A DNA stretch of 64,000 nucleotides from Geobacteraceae bacterium (GCA_024641085.1 JAHEDT010000004.1:72197-136196); one strand, 5' to 3'. Shown: positions 29,004-39,420, numbered from the stretch's first letter. Program-made: numbers and translations. The notes: a model not told the origin generated them from the sequence alone.

Positions 29004-30626
29004 ATGGCCAGATTCATCGGGGTTGATGTAGGCACTGGAAGTGCCCGGGCTGGAGTTTTCGACTTGCATGGCACGTGCCTCGGAACGGCTCAGAGGCCCA
29101 TCTCGGCGTTTCGTCCCGCTCAGGATTTTGTGCAGCACAGTTCAGCTGAAGTTTGGTCTTCGGTGGCACAAAGCGTCCGGGAAGCCATTCGGCGAGCCGG
29201 GGTCCCCGCCGAGACCATCTCGGGCATCGGTTTCGATGCCACCTGCTCGCTGGTGGTCGCCGATGGCCAAGGCAAGCCGGTGTCGGTCAGCCCGGACGGC
29301 TCCGCTGATCAGGACATCATCCTCTGGATGGACCATCGGGCCATTGCAGATGCCGAAGTGATCAATGCAACCAGCGCCGAGGTCCTGCGTTATGTGGGCG
29401 GGGTCATATCGCCAGAGATGGAATTGCCCAAGCTGCGCTGGCTGAAAAACAATCTACCCGCTGCCTGGTCGAAGGCGGCACGCTTCTGGGACCTCCCCGA
29501 CTGGCTGGTCCACAAGGCCACCGGCAGCGAAGACCGGTCCCTCTGTTCTCCAGTCTGCAAATGGACGTACCTCGGCCACCTTGGCGCAACGGGAGAAGGC
29601 TGGGACGATGATTTCCTGTCGTCCATCGGCCTTGAAGACCTGACCGGAGCGCAGCATTTGAAGATCGGCACGCATTTTCTTCCCCCGGGGGCCATGGCCG
29701 GTGGGCTCGCTGAAAGTGCCGCCAGGGAACTTGGCCTTGTCATCGGCACCCCGGTCGCTGCGGGGATCATCGATGCCTATGCGGGTGCCCTTGGCACACT
29801 CAGCGTGTCCGGCGGCCAGGTCGCCGGGCGCCTGGCCATGATTGCGGGCACTTCCACGTGCCACATCTGCGTCTCAGCGTCGCCGCATTACGTGCCGGGT
29901 GTCTGGGGGCCGTATTTCTCCGTATTGATGCCTGACATGTGGGCAAACGAGGGGGGGCAGTCCGCGGCCGGCGCGCTCATCGACGCGGTGATTGCCCGTC
30001 ACGCAGCCTCCCGGGATTTACAGATGGAGGCAGAGAGAGGCCAGAGGAGTATCTACTCACTGCTCGAGGCACGCCTCTCGGCCCTGGGCGAGGAGACGGC
30101 ACTCCTGACCCGGCATCGGCACGTCCAGCCGGACTTCCACGGCAACCGATCACCCCTGGCCGAACCGTGGCGGCACGGTTCGATTGACGGACTGTCCCTC
30201 GAAGTCGGTCTCGACGACCTTGCCCTTGATTATCTGGCAACCCTGCAGGCCCTGGCTTACGGAACCCGGCACATCATTGAAGAGATGCGTGCCACAGGGA
30301 TTGAAATCGACACCATCGTCGCCAGCGGCGGCCTGGCCAAGAACGAACTCTTCCTGCGCGAGAACGCCGATGCCACCGGCTGCGCCGTCATCATCCCGAA
30401 GACTCCGGAACCCGTTCTGCTGGGCAGCGCCATGATGGGTGCGGTCGCCTCCGGTTTATTCCCCGACCTGGCCGCGGCCATGACCGCGATGAGTGGCAGC
30501 GGGGCCACGATCCGACCGCGCGGCGGGGCCATAGCAGAATTCCACAACCGGAAATATTCAATCATGCGGCGCATGCAGCAGGATCATGCGGCCTACGCCG
30601 CCATCATGAAGGAGATCATGCAATGA
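29004..30626 (+). CDS. FGGY-family carbohydrate kinase, D-ribulokinase type
   Basis: ATP-dependent sugar kinase of 540 residues. N-terminal phosphate loop [16 protein letters not shown], then [32 protein letters not shown] and [14 protein letters not shown], which resemble the eukaryotic/bacterial FGGY D-ribulokinase group closely; the C-terminal adenosine motif is [14 protein letters not shown] (about residues 434-447). The start has AAGGGAGAG just upstream. It overlaps the isomerase by 4 bases, so the two likely act in succession: isomerase gives a ketopentose, kinase phosphorylates it. D-ribulose is the best guess. Confidence 0.87.
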   Translation: MARFIGVDVGTGSARAGVFDLHGTCLGTAQRPISAFRPAQDFVQHSSAEVWSSVAQSVREAIRRAGVPAETISGIGFDATCSLVVADGQGKPVSVSPDGSADQDIILWMDHRAIADAEVINATSAEVLRYVGGVISPEMELPKLRWLKNNLPAAWSKAARFWDLPDWLVHKATGSEDRSLCSPVCKWTYLGHLGATGEGWDDDFLSSIGLEDLTGAQHLKIGTHFLPPGAMAGGLAESAARELGLVIGTPVAAGIIDAYAGALGTLSVSGGQVAGRLAMIAGTSTCHICVSASPHYVPGVWGPYFSVLMPDMWANEGGQSAAGALIDAVIARHAASRDLQMEAERGQRSIYSLLEARLSALGEETALLTRHRHVQPDFHGNRSPLAEPWRHGSIDGLSLEVGLDDLALDYLATLQALAYGTRHIIEEMRATGIEIDTIVASGGLAKNELFLRENADATGCAVIIPKTPEPVLLGSAMMGAVASGLFPDLAAAMTAMSGSGATIRPRGGAIAEFHNRKYSIMRRMQQDHAAYAAIMKEIMQ

Positions 30627-32209
30627 GCCGTATTGCTCTCGTCGCTTCAGGGGATCTGCGTGAAAGCGCCAACACTGTCTGCTGGCCGGCACAGGCCGCA
30701 ATGGAAGAAAAACTCGGCCGGGTGATTCGCAGAATTGGCCATGAGCTGTGGCGCGCGCACCCCGTCAAACCGGCCGGGCACGGCTTCATTTCCAGCCAGC
30801 GGGAGGGCATGGATGTCTTCGCCGAGATCGACCCCGACATGCCGATTATCGTGGCCGAAGCCGTCTGGCAGTATTCACACCATGTGCTGCCCGGTCTGAC
30901 ATCACACCGCGGGCCCATCCTGACGCTGGCCAACTGGTCAGGACAATGGCCCGGCCTCGTCGGGACCTTGAACCTGAACGGGTGTCTGACCAAAGCCGGC
31001 GTAACATACTCCACCCTCTGGAGTGAAGATTTCGAAGATGACTTTTTCCTCTCGGGTCTGCGCCAGTGGCTGGCTGACGGCATGATCCGACACGATACGT
31101 CACATGTTGCAGCATTCGACCCCGGCACATGTGCAGATCTCGAGCTGGTCAACAGGATTGCCGGCGAGATCCGCCGCAAGAAGATCATCCTCGGGATCTT
31201 CGACGAGGGGTGCATGGGCATGTACAACGCGATCATCCCGGATGAGCTGCTGATGCCCATGGGCGTTTTCAAAGAGCGCCTTTCCCAGTCGGCACTCTAT
31301 CATGCGACCCGCCAAGTTCGGGACGATGAGGGTCGCGCCGTTTACCAGTGGCTGAGGGCCAAGGGCATGACCTTCCACCTCGGCAGCGACCCGGCCACCG
31401 AACTGACCGAAGTTCAGATCATCGACCAGTGTCGCATGTATATCGCCGCGGTAAGGATGGCCGACGAGTTCGGCTGCGAAGCGATCGGCATCCAGTACCA
31501 ACAGGGGCTCAAGGATCTCCTGCCGGCGTCTGATCTTGTCGAAGGCATGCTCAATAACGATGATCGGCCCGATGTCTGCCGGGCCGATGGGACACCGATC
31601 CGTGCCGGCCGCGCCATTGTCCACTTCAACGAGGTCGATGAGTGTGCCGGGCTTGACGGCATCCTGACCAACCGCGTTCATCGGGCTCTCGGCCAGCCGG
31701 TCGAAAACACCCTGCACGACATCCGCTGGGGCGACATCGACAGGTCCGGCAGCCGAGACGACTTCGTCTGGGTGTTTGAAATTTCCGGGGCGGCCCCGCC
31801 GGCCCACCACCTGAACGGATGGGCCGGGTCGGAAAGCTATCGCCAACCCCCCATGTACTTTCCCGCTGGCGGCGGCTCGCTCAAAGGCTATGCCCGGCCC
31901 GGTGAAATCGTCTGGAGCCGCATCTACGTTGAGGATGCCAGGTTGAAAATGGACCTGGGCCGCGGCGCGGCGATTGAACTCCCCCGGGAGGAGGCCGAAC
32001 GCCGATCGCAAGCGACCAGCCCCGAATGGCCGATCATGCACACAGTCCTGCAGGGAGTGAGCCGCGACCGGATGATGGCCCATCATAAGGCCAACCATAT
32101 TCAAGTGGCATATGCCCATTCAGCGGCAGACGCCGACCGGGCGATGCGCGCCAAGGCTGCTCTCGCTCAGGCACTGGGGATCGAGGTCTCCCTGTGCGGG
32201 GTCAAATGA
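30623..32209 (+). CDS. L-fucose/L-arabinose isomerase-fold protein
   Basis: Predicted aldose-ketose isomerase of 528 residues. The Rossmann-like N-terminal half has [20 protein letters not shown] and [19 protein letters not shown]; the metal-binding-like region is [19 protein letters not shown] (about residues 331-349), comparable to the Glu/Asp site of FucI and AraA. FucI enzymes also accept D-arabinose and give D-ribulose, which would feed the D-ribulokinase-type kinase encoded just upstream (4-base overlap). The pairing is suggestive, not proof. A REP-like element begins at its stop codon. Confidence 0.75.
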   Translation: MSRIALVASGDLRESANTVCWPAQAAMEEKLGRVIRRIGHELWRAHPVKPAGHGFISSQREGMDVFAEIDPDMPIIVAEAVWQYSHHVLPGLTSHRGPILTLANWSGQWPGLVGTLNLNGCLTKAGVTYSTLWSEDFEDDFFLSGLRQWLADGMIRHDTSHVAAFDPGTCADLELVNRIAGEIRRKKIILGIFDEGCMGMYNAIIPDELLMPMGVFKERLSQSALYHATRQVRDDEGRAVYQWLRAKGMTFHLGSDPATELTEVQIIDQCRMYIAAVRMADEFGCEAIGIQYQQGLKDLLPASDLVEGMLNNDDRPDVCRADGTPIRAGRAIVHFNEVDECAGLDGILTNRVHRALGQPVENTLHDIRWGDIDRSGSRDDFVWVFEISGAAPPAHHLNGWAGSESYRQPPMYFPAGGGSLKGYARPGEIVWSRIYVEDARLKMDLGRGAAIELPREEAERRSQATSPEWPIMHTVLQGVSRDRMMAHHKANHIQVAYAHSAADADRAMRAKAALAQALGIEVSLCGVK

Positions 32210-32256
32210 ACTGCCCCGCGGCAAGCTGCGGGAAATGAACCCTCTCGTCGATTAAC
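32207..32256 (+). repeat. REP-like palindrome abutting the isomerase stop codon
   Basis: The stop TGA is the first part of TGAACTGCCCCGCGGCAAGC; CCCGC and GCGGG then form a short stem, and GAACCCTCTCGTCGATT follows. The same sequence occurs at 60070-60268, split by an insertion. Likely a REP-type element at a transcript 3' end. Confidence 0.65.
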
Positions 32257-32376
32257 CGTCCCGTTCCACCCCGTAGCTGCGTAAACGCTGAGGTCGGCGA
32301 ATTTCGCCGTCAGTCTCACGGGGCCAGAGCGATGCCCCCTGTTGCCAGAGAACGGCTGCAGTTCGGGGTGTGCCTG

Positions 32377-32396
32377 GCGGAAAAGTCCGCTTTTTT
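32377..32396 (+). terminator. Rho-independent terminator of the isomerase operon
   Basis: GCGGA (32377-32381) pairs with TCCGC (32386-32390) around AAAG and is followed by TTTTTT. It points along the plus strand and ends the 27391-32209 operon just before the convergent EamA gene. Confidence 0.8.
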
Positions 32397-32405
32397 CAAG
32401 CCGCC

Positions 32406-33335
32406 CTAACCGGCCCCCCTTCTGAACAGCTTCTGCAAAACCGTCCCGCCGTTGGTCACCAGGAACACCCCGGCAAAGATCATCCCCCCTCCGAGAAGGT
32501 GAAACGCACGCAGGTGCTCGTCAAGAAAAGTCACCGAGATCAGGGTCGTGTAAACGGGAATCAGGTATTGAAAAATCGCCACCTGGTTGGCCGGGATTCG
32601 GGTCAGCGCCTGATTCCAGAACATGTAGGCCAGGACTGAAGGGAAGATGTTGAGGGCCAGGATGCCTACCAGATGGCGGGCGTGCACCTGACTGGTCCAG
32701 GCCCAGTTATCTGCCAGGCACTCGGCAAGGGCCAGGGGGAAGGTTACGATCAACCCGGCCAGCATCATCAGAGGGAAGATAGCTTTCCCGGGCAATTGAG
32801 ACGCCCTGTTTTTATAGATGATGGTATGGACTGCCCACAAAGTAATGCTGCCGACCATGAACAGGTCACCGATGTTGACCTGCAGATCAAGGATCCGGGC
32901 AATGTCCCCTTTGAAGATGATGAAGAGAACCCCGACCAGGGAGAGCAGAAAGCCCAGGCCCTGCCTCCTGGTGACCGGGTAGCGGTACATGATGAAACCG
33001 GCAAGGGCGATGAGCACCGGGTTGAAGGCATTGATGAACGAGGTATTGATGGTGGTGGTAAATCGAACCGCTTCATAAACGCAGATAGAGTTCAAACTGT
33101 ACCCGGTCGCTCCGAGCACAAGGACCAATAGGAGATGCTTTTTGAAAAAGTGGCGATGCTCATACAGGTCCCGCCTGTAGAGGAATAGAAAAAAAATAAG
33201 CGGTGGCAGCCATCTCAAAAAGCTGAGCGTCGAGGTCGGAATCACCCCGGCCAGCAGTTTACCGATGATGAAGTTCAAACTCCAGAAGAGGTTGGTCAGG
33301 CAAAGCAGGAGGTATGGCGACACGTTGGCAGGCAT
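32406..33335 (-). CDS. EamA/DMT-family permease
   Basis: Inner-membrane drug/metabolite transporter superfamily protein, 309 residues, ten predicted membrane helices in two EamA repeats (about 5-140 and 155-300). NLFWSLNFIIGKLLAGVIP at the N-terminus and FWNQALTRIPANQVAIFQYL in the second repeat are typical. Such proteins export metabolites or amino acids; the substrate is unknown. It converges with the isomerase operon and shows no operon partner. Confidence 0.87.
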   Translation of the reverse strand: MPANVSPYLLLCLTNLFWSLNFIIGKLLAGVIPTSTLSFLRWLPPLIFFLFLYRRDLYEHRHFFKKHLLLVLVLGATGYSLNSICVYEAVRFTTTINTSFINAFNPVLIALAGFIMYRYPVTRRQGLGFLLSLVGVLFIIFKGDIARILDLQVNIGDLFMVGSITLWAVHTIIYKNRASQLPGKAIFPLMMLAGLIVTFPLALAECLADNWAWTSQVHARHLVGILALNIFPSVLAYMFWNQALTRIPANQVAIFQYLIPVYTTLISVTFLDEHLRAFHLLGGGMIFAGVFLVTNGGTVLQKLFRRGAG

Positions 33336-33816
33336 ATGGATCTTTCACATTTTCTGAAGCTGCTTGACCAGGCTATGCGGTGACTACCGTCATCCATCGG
33401 CAGGATGGCTATGAATGCCTGCATGATTCAGGGCCTTTTTGACTATGCCTGAAGGTGCCTGATACTCTGCCCGCCATCGCGTTGAGCCAAGTGGCAAGCG
33501 ACCGAAATTCAGTAAGTTATACGGACCTGTAATCCAAACAAAGGCGTAACAAAACTCAAGCTATAGACTGACGCAAAAACGCGGAGACGCAGAGAACAGT
33601 GCCAAGATCGAGCTATTTCCACACGATTACAAGCATTTATCCTGCGACCTTTACGCTTCTGCGTTAAACCTTTATTGGTGATAGAACAGTCATGATAAAG
33701 CTGCTTCACGAGACGTTCGAGAAGTTGTCAAAAATCGTCGGGCGACGATGCGGCCATCTATACGACTGTTATTGTCATCAGGCAGAACGCAAGCCCTGCC
33801 TGATCAAGCGAGCGGG
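33336..33816. other. Gene-free gap between EamA and SDR genes
   Basis: About 480 bases without a credible reading frame. Repeat copy C occupies 33531-33698 in plus orientation: the head AATCCAAACAAAGGC, a core AACGCGGAGACGCAGAGAAC and a right arm ACGCTTCTGCGTTAAACC. Outside the repeat nothing recognisable was seen. Confidence 0.7.
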
Positions 33817-34557
33817 TCAATAAACCGCCCGGCCACCGGAGACATCGAAAGTGAAGCCGGTGGTGAAGCTGCAGTCGGGGCTGGCGATCCAGGCGACCAA
33901 TCTGGCGACATCCTCGATGTGCACGGCACGGCCCATCGGAATCTTGGCGGTCATGGTCTTGATATGTTCCGGTGTCATCTGGGCGAACAATTCGGTTTCG
34001 GTCATGGCCGGGGCGACGGCATTGACGAATACGCCGCTGCCAGCCAGTTCTCGGGCGGTCCCCTTGGTGAAGGCGATCACGCCACCCTTGGCGGCCGCAT
34101 AAGCACAGATCCCCGGGTTGCCTTCCTTGCCGGCCATCGAGGCGATATTGATGATCCGACCGGACCTGCGGGCACGCATATCGGGGATCACCGTGCGCGT
34201 GCAATAGAAGACCCCGGTGAGATTGACCGCCAGGACTTTATCCCAGGCATCGATCGGGTACTCCCAGGTGTCGATCACCGGACCGTTGATACCGGCATTG
34301 TTGACGAAGATGTCGATCGGGCCGAGGGTCCTGACACATTCAGCATAGGCGTTCTGCACACTGGCCAGGTCGGCAACATTGACATCCTGCAGCAGGGCGG
34401 GCACGAAACCGGCAGTTTCCCCCTTGAATGCAGCAAAGGACAGGTCCCACAAGGCAACCTGGCAGCCAAGCCTACTGAGCTCCCTGGCAATTCCCAGGCC
34501 GATGCCACGCGCGCCGCCAGTGATGATAGCCGTTTGACCAGACAGGTTTTTCTCCAT
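33817..34557 (-). CDS. SDR-family oxidoreductase
   Basis: Cytosolic NAD(P)-dependent short-chain dehydrogenase of 246 residues. Cofactor motif TGGARGIGLGIA (residues 13-24), NNAG motif in DIFVNNAGINGPV, catalytic Ser/Tyr/Lys in INIASMAGKEGN and AYAAAKGGVIAFT, and the closing FDVSGGRAVY. ATG 34557 is supported by AAGGAG upstream. It resembles polyol or sugar-acid dehydrogenases and 3-oxoacyl reductases equally. Last gene of the dctP-dctQ-dctM-PfkB-Gfo-TIM-SDR row. Confidence 0.88.
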   Translation of the reverse strand: MEKNLSGQTAIITGGARGIGLGIARELSRLGCQVALWDLSFAAFKGETAGFVPALLQDVNVADLASVQNAYAECVRTLGPIDIFVNNAGINGPVIDTWEYPIDAWDKVLAVNLTGVFYCTRTVIPDMRARRSGRIINIASMAGKEGNPGICAYAAAKGGVIAFTKGTARELAGSGVFVNAVAPAMTETELFAQMTPEHIKTMTAKIPMGRAVHIEDVARLVAWIASPDCSFTTGFTFDVSGGRAVY

Positions 34558-34630
34558 CACTTGTCTCCTTAACAATCAAGCCTCACCCAATATAATTTTC
34601 GACTGCGACGCACAAACCGCAACACGCCAA

Positions 34631-35446
34631 TCAGAGAACGTGCTCGTGAAAGTATTGCTTGGTTTTTTCCAGGCATTGGAAGACATGCTCGGCATTGCCG
34701 ATCACCTGGGCGCGTTCGAGATTGGGGATTTCGATGCCACAAACCACGTTTGGGAGGTGGGCCACGATACCGGCGATGTCAATGCCGCCCTCCCCCGGGT
34801 ACAGGCGCTCGGCACGGCCATGGTGTACCAGCCCTGCCACGGTGGTGGGAATCTCGGCCGGTGCGTCGCACAGCTGGACGCCGGAGATCAACTCCGGCGG
34901 CAGCGTCGCCAGTTCCTGAAGTGTACAACGAGAACGGTTGAAGTGCAGCAGGTCGACCATGATACCGGCATTGTCGACCCCGGCCTCGCGAATGAGCTCC
35001 ACTGCATCCTGGATGCCGACAATTTTGGCCCAGGTAACGAACTCCAGACTGACCCGCAGGTTGCAGCGGCCGGCCAGGGCGCACAACTCGGCGAACCGGT
35101 CCACGGCGAAGTCGCGGTCGTCCGACCAGATGTTGGTCAGAACCGATTTGGCACCGAGATCGGCGGCGATCTCCAACTCCGGCAGGTACCCGGCGAGATC
35201 GACTTGGTCGTGAATCCGCGCATTCTCGATATCGAGAAGCCTGACGCCGGTCTCGGCCAGGGCGGCCCGGGTATGACGCAGCAGGGTGGGATTGCCTGCC
35301 AGCCCGAAGTTCGCTTCGCCGGGCAAGCCCATGGCGATCGTCCGCAGGCTGACGTAGTCGTAGCCGGCCCTGCCCGCCAGATAGATCATTTCCGGCGGCG
35401 CACAGGTCGGAGCGGTCAGGTATCCGAGGGAGAATTGTCGTTTCAC
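34631..35446 (-). CDS. Sugar phosphate isomerase/epimerase-like TIM barrel, copy 1
   Basis: Xylose isomerase-like TIM-barrel protein of 271 residues. CAPPEMIYLAGRAGYDYVSL at the N-terminus, SLEFVTWAKIVGIQDAVELI, GIMVDLLHFNRSRCTLQEL and ERLYPGEGGIDIAGIVAHL carry the metal-ligand pattern of the family (Glu in SLEF, Asp in MVDLLHF, Glu near the end in CGIEIPN). A GTG start at 35446 is chosen because GGAGG lies 7 bases upstream. It is a paralogue of 48649-49518, and each copy sits next to a Gfo/Idh gene of the same subtype. Epimerase, isomerase or 3-dehydroshikimate dehydratase-like roles are possible. Confidence 0.82.
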   Translation of the reverse strand: MKRQFSLGYLTAPTCAPPEMIYLAGRAGYDYVSLRTIAMGLPGEANFGLAGNPTLLRHTRAALAETGVRLLDIENARIHDQVDLAGYLPELEIAADLGAKSVLTNIWSDDRDFAVDRFAELCALAGRCNLRVSLEFVTWAKIVGIQDAVELIREAGVDNAGIMVDLLHFNRSRCTLQELATLPPELISGVQLCDAPAEIPTTVAGLVHHGRAERLYPGEGGIDIAGIVAHLPNVVCGIEIPNLERAQVIGNAEHVFQCLEKTKQYFHEHVL

Positions 35447-35504
35447 GTTGCTGCCTCCGATTCCTGCGGCCTGCGGGGCGACCAGCGGCCGCTGCGGGTA
35501 CACA

Positions 35505-36554
35505 TCACGGACAGATCGCGGGACGGCGGCTCACCCCGGTCTCGCCATCCTCGCCTACAGCCAGGGTTACAGCCAGAGTTTTTGCGCCATCAGCGACTGA
35601 GCAGATGGGGGCTTCCCCTGCGCGGATCACCCTCTGTAAGTGGGAGAGCTGTGCTTCGTGGGCGTCCCAGTGTGAATGCAGCAGGTATTCACCGACGAGG
35701 GGTCGATCCCACGCCTCCTGTCCGGGTAACTGAGCACGCCACTTGCGTAGCACCGGCACTTCGAGGCTGCCAAGGGTGCCGATGATGCGGTAGGAACTTT
35801 CATGGGTGAAGGCAAAGGTTGGATTTTCACCGGAGCCCTGTTCAATCGTCCAAGGCGACAGCCCGGCGTCCGAACAGACCAGGGTCGCGAGGCAACCGTT
35901 TTCAAATTCGAGCAGGGCCGCAGCCGTATCCTCGACCTCGAAGTTTCGATGTTTGTGGCTCTTCATTCCCCGTACGGCAACGACTTCCCCGCATAGGTAG
36001 CGCAGCATGTCGATTTCGTGAATTGCATTGATCAGCAGTGGACCGCCGCCCGCAGTCCTGCGCCAGGTGGCGTCAAAATAGGCGTCGGGTTTGCGTGTCG
36101 ACCAGACCACCGAGGCTGAAACCAGGCGTCCCAGTTCTCCCCGCTCGATCACTTTTTTCGCAGCCTGGACCGGGGCCAGGTAACGGCGATGATGTCCCAC
36201 CAGGGTGTGAACACCGCACTTATGGACCGCATCCATCAGCTGGGCCGCATCTTCCCAAGTCGACGTGACCGGCTTTTCGACAAGAAAGTGAACACCCTGC
36301 CGACAACACAGCAGTCCCTGCTCGAGGTGAACATTGTTGGGCGATGCAATGATAACGGCATCTGGTTTCAGGGTTTCGAACATGCCCCCTGCGTCTTCGA
36401 AAACCGGCACCTGCCAAGCGCTTGACTGACCTGCGGGCAAAACCGGGTCAACGACAGCCACCAGTGTTGCCAAGTCAGGGCGTGCAAGGATCGTGTTGAT
36501 GTGCTTCTTGCCAATCAGCCCGGCACCGAACACGGCTATGTTCAATGGCTGCAT
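35505..36554 (-). CDS. Gfo/Idh/MocA-family oxidoreductase, copy 1
   Basis: NAD(P)-dependent sugar or cyclitol dehydrogenase-like protein, 349 residues. Rossmann motif VFGAGLIGKKHI (residues 7-18), the EKP motif with catalytic Lys in FLVEKPVTSTWED, and the domain 2 segment INAIHEIDMLRYLCGEV with His. ATG 36554 follows GGAGAGAG. It is homologous along its length to 49584-50642 (both share LVGHHRRY and a GGGPLLIN-like turn), more than to the third Gfo gene. Substrate unknown. Lies 58 bases upstream of the TIM-barrel gene in the same operon. Confidence 0.88.
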   Translation of the reverse strand: MQPLNIAVFGAGLIGKKHINTILARPDLATLVAVVDPVLPAGQSSAWQVPVFEDAGGMFETLKPDAVIIASPNNVHLEQGLLCCRQGVHFLVEKPVTSTWEDAAQLMDAVHKCGVHTLVGHHRRYLAPVQAAKKVIERGELGRLVSASVVWSTRKPDAYFDATWRRTAGGGPLLINAIHEIDMLRYLCGEVVAVRGMKSHKHRNFEVEDTAAALLEFENGCLATLVCSDAGLSPWTIEQGSGENPTFAFTHESSYRIIGTLGSLEVPVLRKWRAQLPGQEAWDRPLVGEYLLHSHWDAHEAQLSHLQRVIRAGEAPICSVADGAKTLAVTLAVGEDGETGVSRRPAICP

Positions 36555-36570
36555 AACACTCTCTCCATTG

Positions 36571-37515
36571 TCACTTCGAGGGGACCAACCGGGCCGACGG
36601 ATGCCGGTCCAGCCAATCCTGGGTGGCTGCGTGGGTCGGCATGCCGCCGATTGCACCGGTCCCCTGCACCGACAATGCCGCCGCCGCATTGGCCCAATCG
36701 ACGGATCGCCTGAGGTCCTCCCCCCGTGCCAGTGCCGCGGCGAGCGCCCCGGTAAAAGTGTCGCCGGCGCCGATGGTATCGAGGACATCGTCGACCGCCC
36801 AGCCCGGGACATGCTCACCCGCCATATCGCCCTGATAATAAATGCAACCTTGCTTGCCCATGGTCACGACAATGTTGGGTGCACCCAGATGCTGCAAGGC
36901 AACAACCGCATCATGGATCGGCGCATCCAGAGCAAGCCCGGCCAGGACCCTGGCTTCGGTTTCATTGGGCGTCAGGATATCGCACAACGACAGCAGCGCA
37001 GCAGGGAGGGGTTTTGCCGGGGCGGGGTTAAGCAAGGTCGTGACGCCATAGTGGCGGGCGATTGTAAACGCAGCCTGCGTCGCCTCATGTGGGACTTCAT
37101 TCGAGGCCATGACGACTTTGGCTCTGGCAATCTGAGCGCGGGCGGCTTCAACATGCATGGCACTCAGGCCCAGGCCGGCGCCGGGGGCGACGGCAATGCT
37201 GTTGTCCCCATCGGCATAGACCCAGATTTGCGCCACGCCGCTGCGCTCCCCCGCCGCACGAACGATATGCGTGGTGTCGATACCTTCCTGGCTCCAGAGC
37301 TGCAGGGCCATGTCCCCGAAGCCGTCCTGGCCAATGCGCGAAACGACGGCGGTTCTTGCCCCTTGCCGGGCACAGGCCACCGCAGCGTTGGAGCCCTTGC
37401 CGCCAGGCAGCATGTCAAAAGCACCGGCCATCAGCGTCTCGCCACGCACCGGCGGTCGGTCCAGTTGCACGACCAGATCGACGTTCCAACTGGCAATGCA
37501 GACTACATCAATCAC
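36571..37515 (-). CDS. PfkB-family (ribokinase-like) carbohydrate kinase
   Basis: Cytosolic sugar kinase, 314 residues. Substrate-site motif LPGGKGSNAAVACARQGA (about 36-53) and the C-terminal anion-hole DTIGAGDTFTGALAAALA (about 246-263) with catalytic Asp are intact, closest in pattern to ribokinase. The start is a GTG at 37515 with GGAGGAG upstream; the only nearby ATG is out of frame and hits a stop at once. Operon partner of TRAP, Gfo/Idh, TIM and SDR genes, so it probably phosphorylates the imported sugar or a derivative. Confidence 0.88.
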   Translation of the reverse strand: MIDVVCIASWNVDLVVQLDRPPVRGETLMAGAFDMLPGGKGSNAAVACARQGARTAVVSRIGQDGFGDMALQLWSQEGIDTTHIVRAAGERSGVAQIWVYADGDNSIAVAPGAGLGLSAMHVEAARAQIARAKVVMASNEVPHEATQAAFTIARHYGVTTLLNPAPAKPLPAALLSLCDILTPNETEARVLAGLALDAPIHDAVVALQHLGAPNIVVTMGKQGCIYYQGDMAGEHVPGWAVDDVLDTIGAGDTFTGALAAALARGEDLRRSVDWANAAAALSVQGTGAIGGMPTHAATQDWLDRHPSARLVPSK

Positions 37516-37621
37516 AGCATTGACTCCTCCGGTTGATCACACCCGAGGGCCTGCAGATGCAGGGGTACAGAGGGCCAAACCACGCTGTACTCACCATGCC
37601 CTTCTTTTGCATGCATTCATG

Positions 37622-38920
37622 CTAATTGCCGGCATAGCCGAATTTCTGGGGAAGCCACAGCACGATTTCCGGGAAAACAATCAGGCACCCCAGCGCAATC
37701 AGCAACACAATCAGGAACGGCCAGACTTCCTTGATCATTGCCGAGAGCTTGATCCCGGTCGTACCGTTGATGACGAACAGCAGGATGCCGTAGGGCGGGG
37801 TAATCAGGCCGATCATGCAGTTGACGACCACGATGACTCCAAAGTGCACCAGGTCGATCCCCATGACCTTGCACGCTTCCATGAACAGCGGGACGATGAC
37901 CAGGATGATGGTCGTCGCATCGAGGACGCAGCCGAGCGCCAGGAGCAGGATATTGACACAAAATATGAAAATCAGCGGCGAGATTTCCATCCCCTGGATG
38001 AGCTGAGCCAGTGCCTTGGGGATGTTTTCCGTGGCGACAACGTAGTTGAGGATCAGTGCGCCACCGATGACAAGGCCGACCGAGGCCGAAGACTTCAAAC
38101 TGGTGAGCATGACTTCGCGAATGTTTTTAAAGGTCAGGGCACGGTAGAACACGGCGGCTAAAACGAAAGCATATGCGGCTGCCACGGCGGCAGCTTCGGT
38201 TGGCGTTGTTGCGCCCCCATAGATCCCATAAAGCAGGATGACCGGCATCATCAGCGCCGGAAAGGCCGTAATCGTGCGCTTGGGAACCTCGCGTAAGGGG
38301 ACGATTTCATCGCTGCCATAGCCGCGACGGTGCGATATGTAGGCGTTCATTATCATCAGCACGCCCCCCATCAGCAGGCCGGGCAGGATACCGCCAAGGA
38401 ACAGGTAGCCGATCGAAGCGTCCGAAACCAGTGCGTACATGACCATGGGGATCGACGGCGGGATGACCGGTCCGATGGTGGCCGACGCCGCTGTGACCGC
38501 CGCGGCATAGCCCCCAGGATAACGGCCGCCTTTGGTCATCATGTCTATGATGATCTTGCCGATCCCTGCCGCATCGGCCACTGCCGAGCCGGACATCCCC
38601 GAGAAGATCAGGCTGGCCACGATGTTGACGTGGCCCAGCCCTCCCTTGAAGCGTCCGACCACCGCCACACAGAAGGCCAGCAGGCGTTCGCTGATGGTGC
38701 CGGCATTCATGATATTGGCGGCAACGATGAATAGCGGCACGGCCAGCAGGACGAAGCTGTCGAACAGACCATTGATGATCTGCTCCCCGGCAAGACCAAG
38801 GTCCTGCCCGGAAGCCGCCAGGTAGGCCACGGAGCCGACGATGATCGAATAGCCGACCGGCGTGCCGATCGCCGCCAGACCGAACAGCACAATCAGGCAA
38901 AGTCCGAATGCCAGGCTCAT
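37622..38920 (-). CDS. TRAP transporter large membrane subunit (DctM)
   Basis: Large membrane component of a tripartite ATP-independent periplasmic transporter, 432 residues, about twelve hydrophobic segments. GSAVADAAGIGKIIIDMMTK and ASATIGPVIPPSIPMVMYA (residues about 120-170) are DctM hallmarks, repeated in the second half with LITPPYGILLFVINGTTGIK. It overlaps the DctQ gene by 4 bases. Moves substrate delivered by DctP using the ion gradient. Confidence 0.95.
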   Translation of the reverse strand: MSLAFGLCLIVLFGLAAIGTPVGYSIIVGSVAYLAASGQDLGLAGEQIINGLFDSFVLLAVPLFIVAANIMNAGTISERLLAFCVAVVGRFKGGLGHVNIVASLIFSGMSGSAVADAAGIGKIIIDMMTKGGRYPGGYAAAVTAASATIGPVIPPSIPMVMYALVSDASIGYLFLGGILPGLLMGGVLMIMNAYISHRRGYGSDEIVPLREVPKRTITAFPALMMPVILLYGIYGGATTPTEAAAVAAAYAFVLAAVFYRALTFKNIREVMLTSLKSSASVGLVIGGALILNYVVATENIPKALAQLIQGMEISPLIFIFCVNILLLALGCVLDATTIILVIVPLFMEACKVMGIDLVHFGVIVVVNCMIGLITPPYGILLFVINGTTGIKLSAMIKEVWPFLIVLLIALGCLIVFPEIVLWLPQKFGYAGN

Positions 38921-39420
38921 TCTTCGAGTCCCCCATGCTCAACGGTCTCGTCATGGAGTTCGCCGGCAAAGATTTTCTTCAATCGCCAGGCATAGTTGAT
39001 GACCGTAGCGATAATGAAAAGCAGGTAGATACTGAACAGATAGGCGAGCGGGATCCTCATGGCCGGGCTTTTCTTGATTATCAGGAAGCTCACGAAGTCA
39101 TAGGTGCCAAGCCACGAGGCGGCCATACCAATCAAGATTGCCAGAGCACTGATGCCGGCAAGAACGCGCTGTATCTTGGGGCGCACCATCAGGTAGAGCA
39201 TGTCGAACCGCACGTGTTCCTCATAACGCAGACAGAACGCTGATCCCCAGAAGACCACCCACAACCACATCGTCACGCAGAGTTCAACCGTCCAGCCCAA
39301 TGGATGGTTAAGGACGTAGCGCCAGGTAATTTGCACGATAAAAGTCAAGAACATGACTGTCAACAGGGCGATACCGACATCGTCCGCTCGGTCCTGTAGG
39401 AATTTCTTTGAAACTCGCAT
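38917..39420 (-). CDS. TRAP transporter small membrane subunit (DctQ)
   Basis: Small membrane component of the TRAP transporter, 167 residues with four membrane helices. The conserved VTMWLWVVFWGSAFCLRYEEHVRFD segment in the middle, cut here as WVVFWGSAFCLRYEEHVRFD, is the DctQ signature. It starts 137 bases after the DctP stop, with a terminator hairpin in between, and overlaps DctM by 4 bases. Confidence 0.92.
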   Translation of the reverse strand: MRVSKKFLQDRADDVGIALLTVMFLTFIVQITWRYVLNHPLGWTVELCVTMWLWVVFWGSAFCLRYEEHVRFDMLYLMVRPKIQRVLAGISALAILIGMAASWLGTYDFVSFLIIKKSPAMRIPLAYLFSIYLLFIIATVINYAWRLKKIFAGELHDETVEHGGLEE

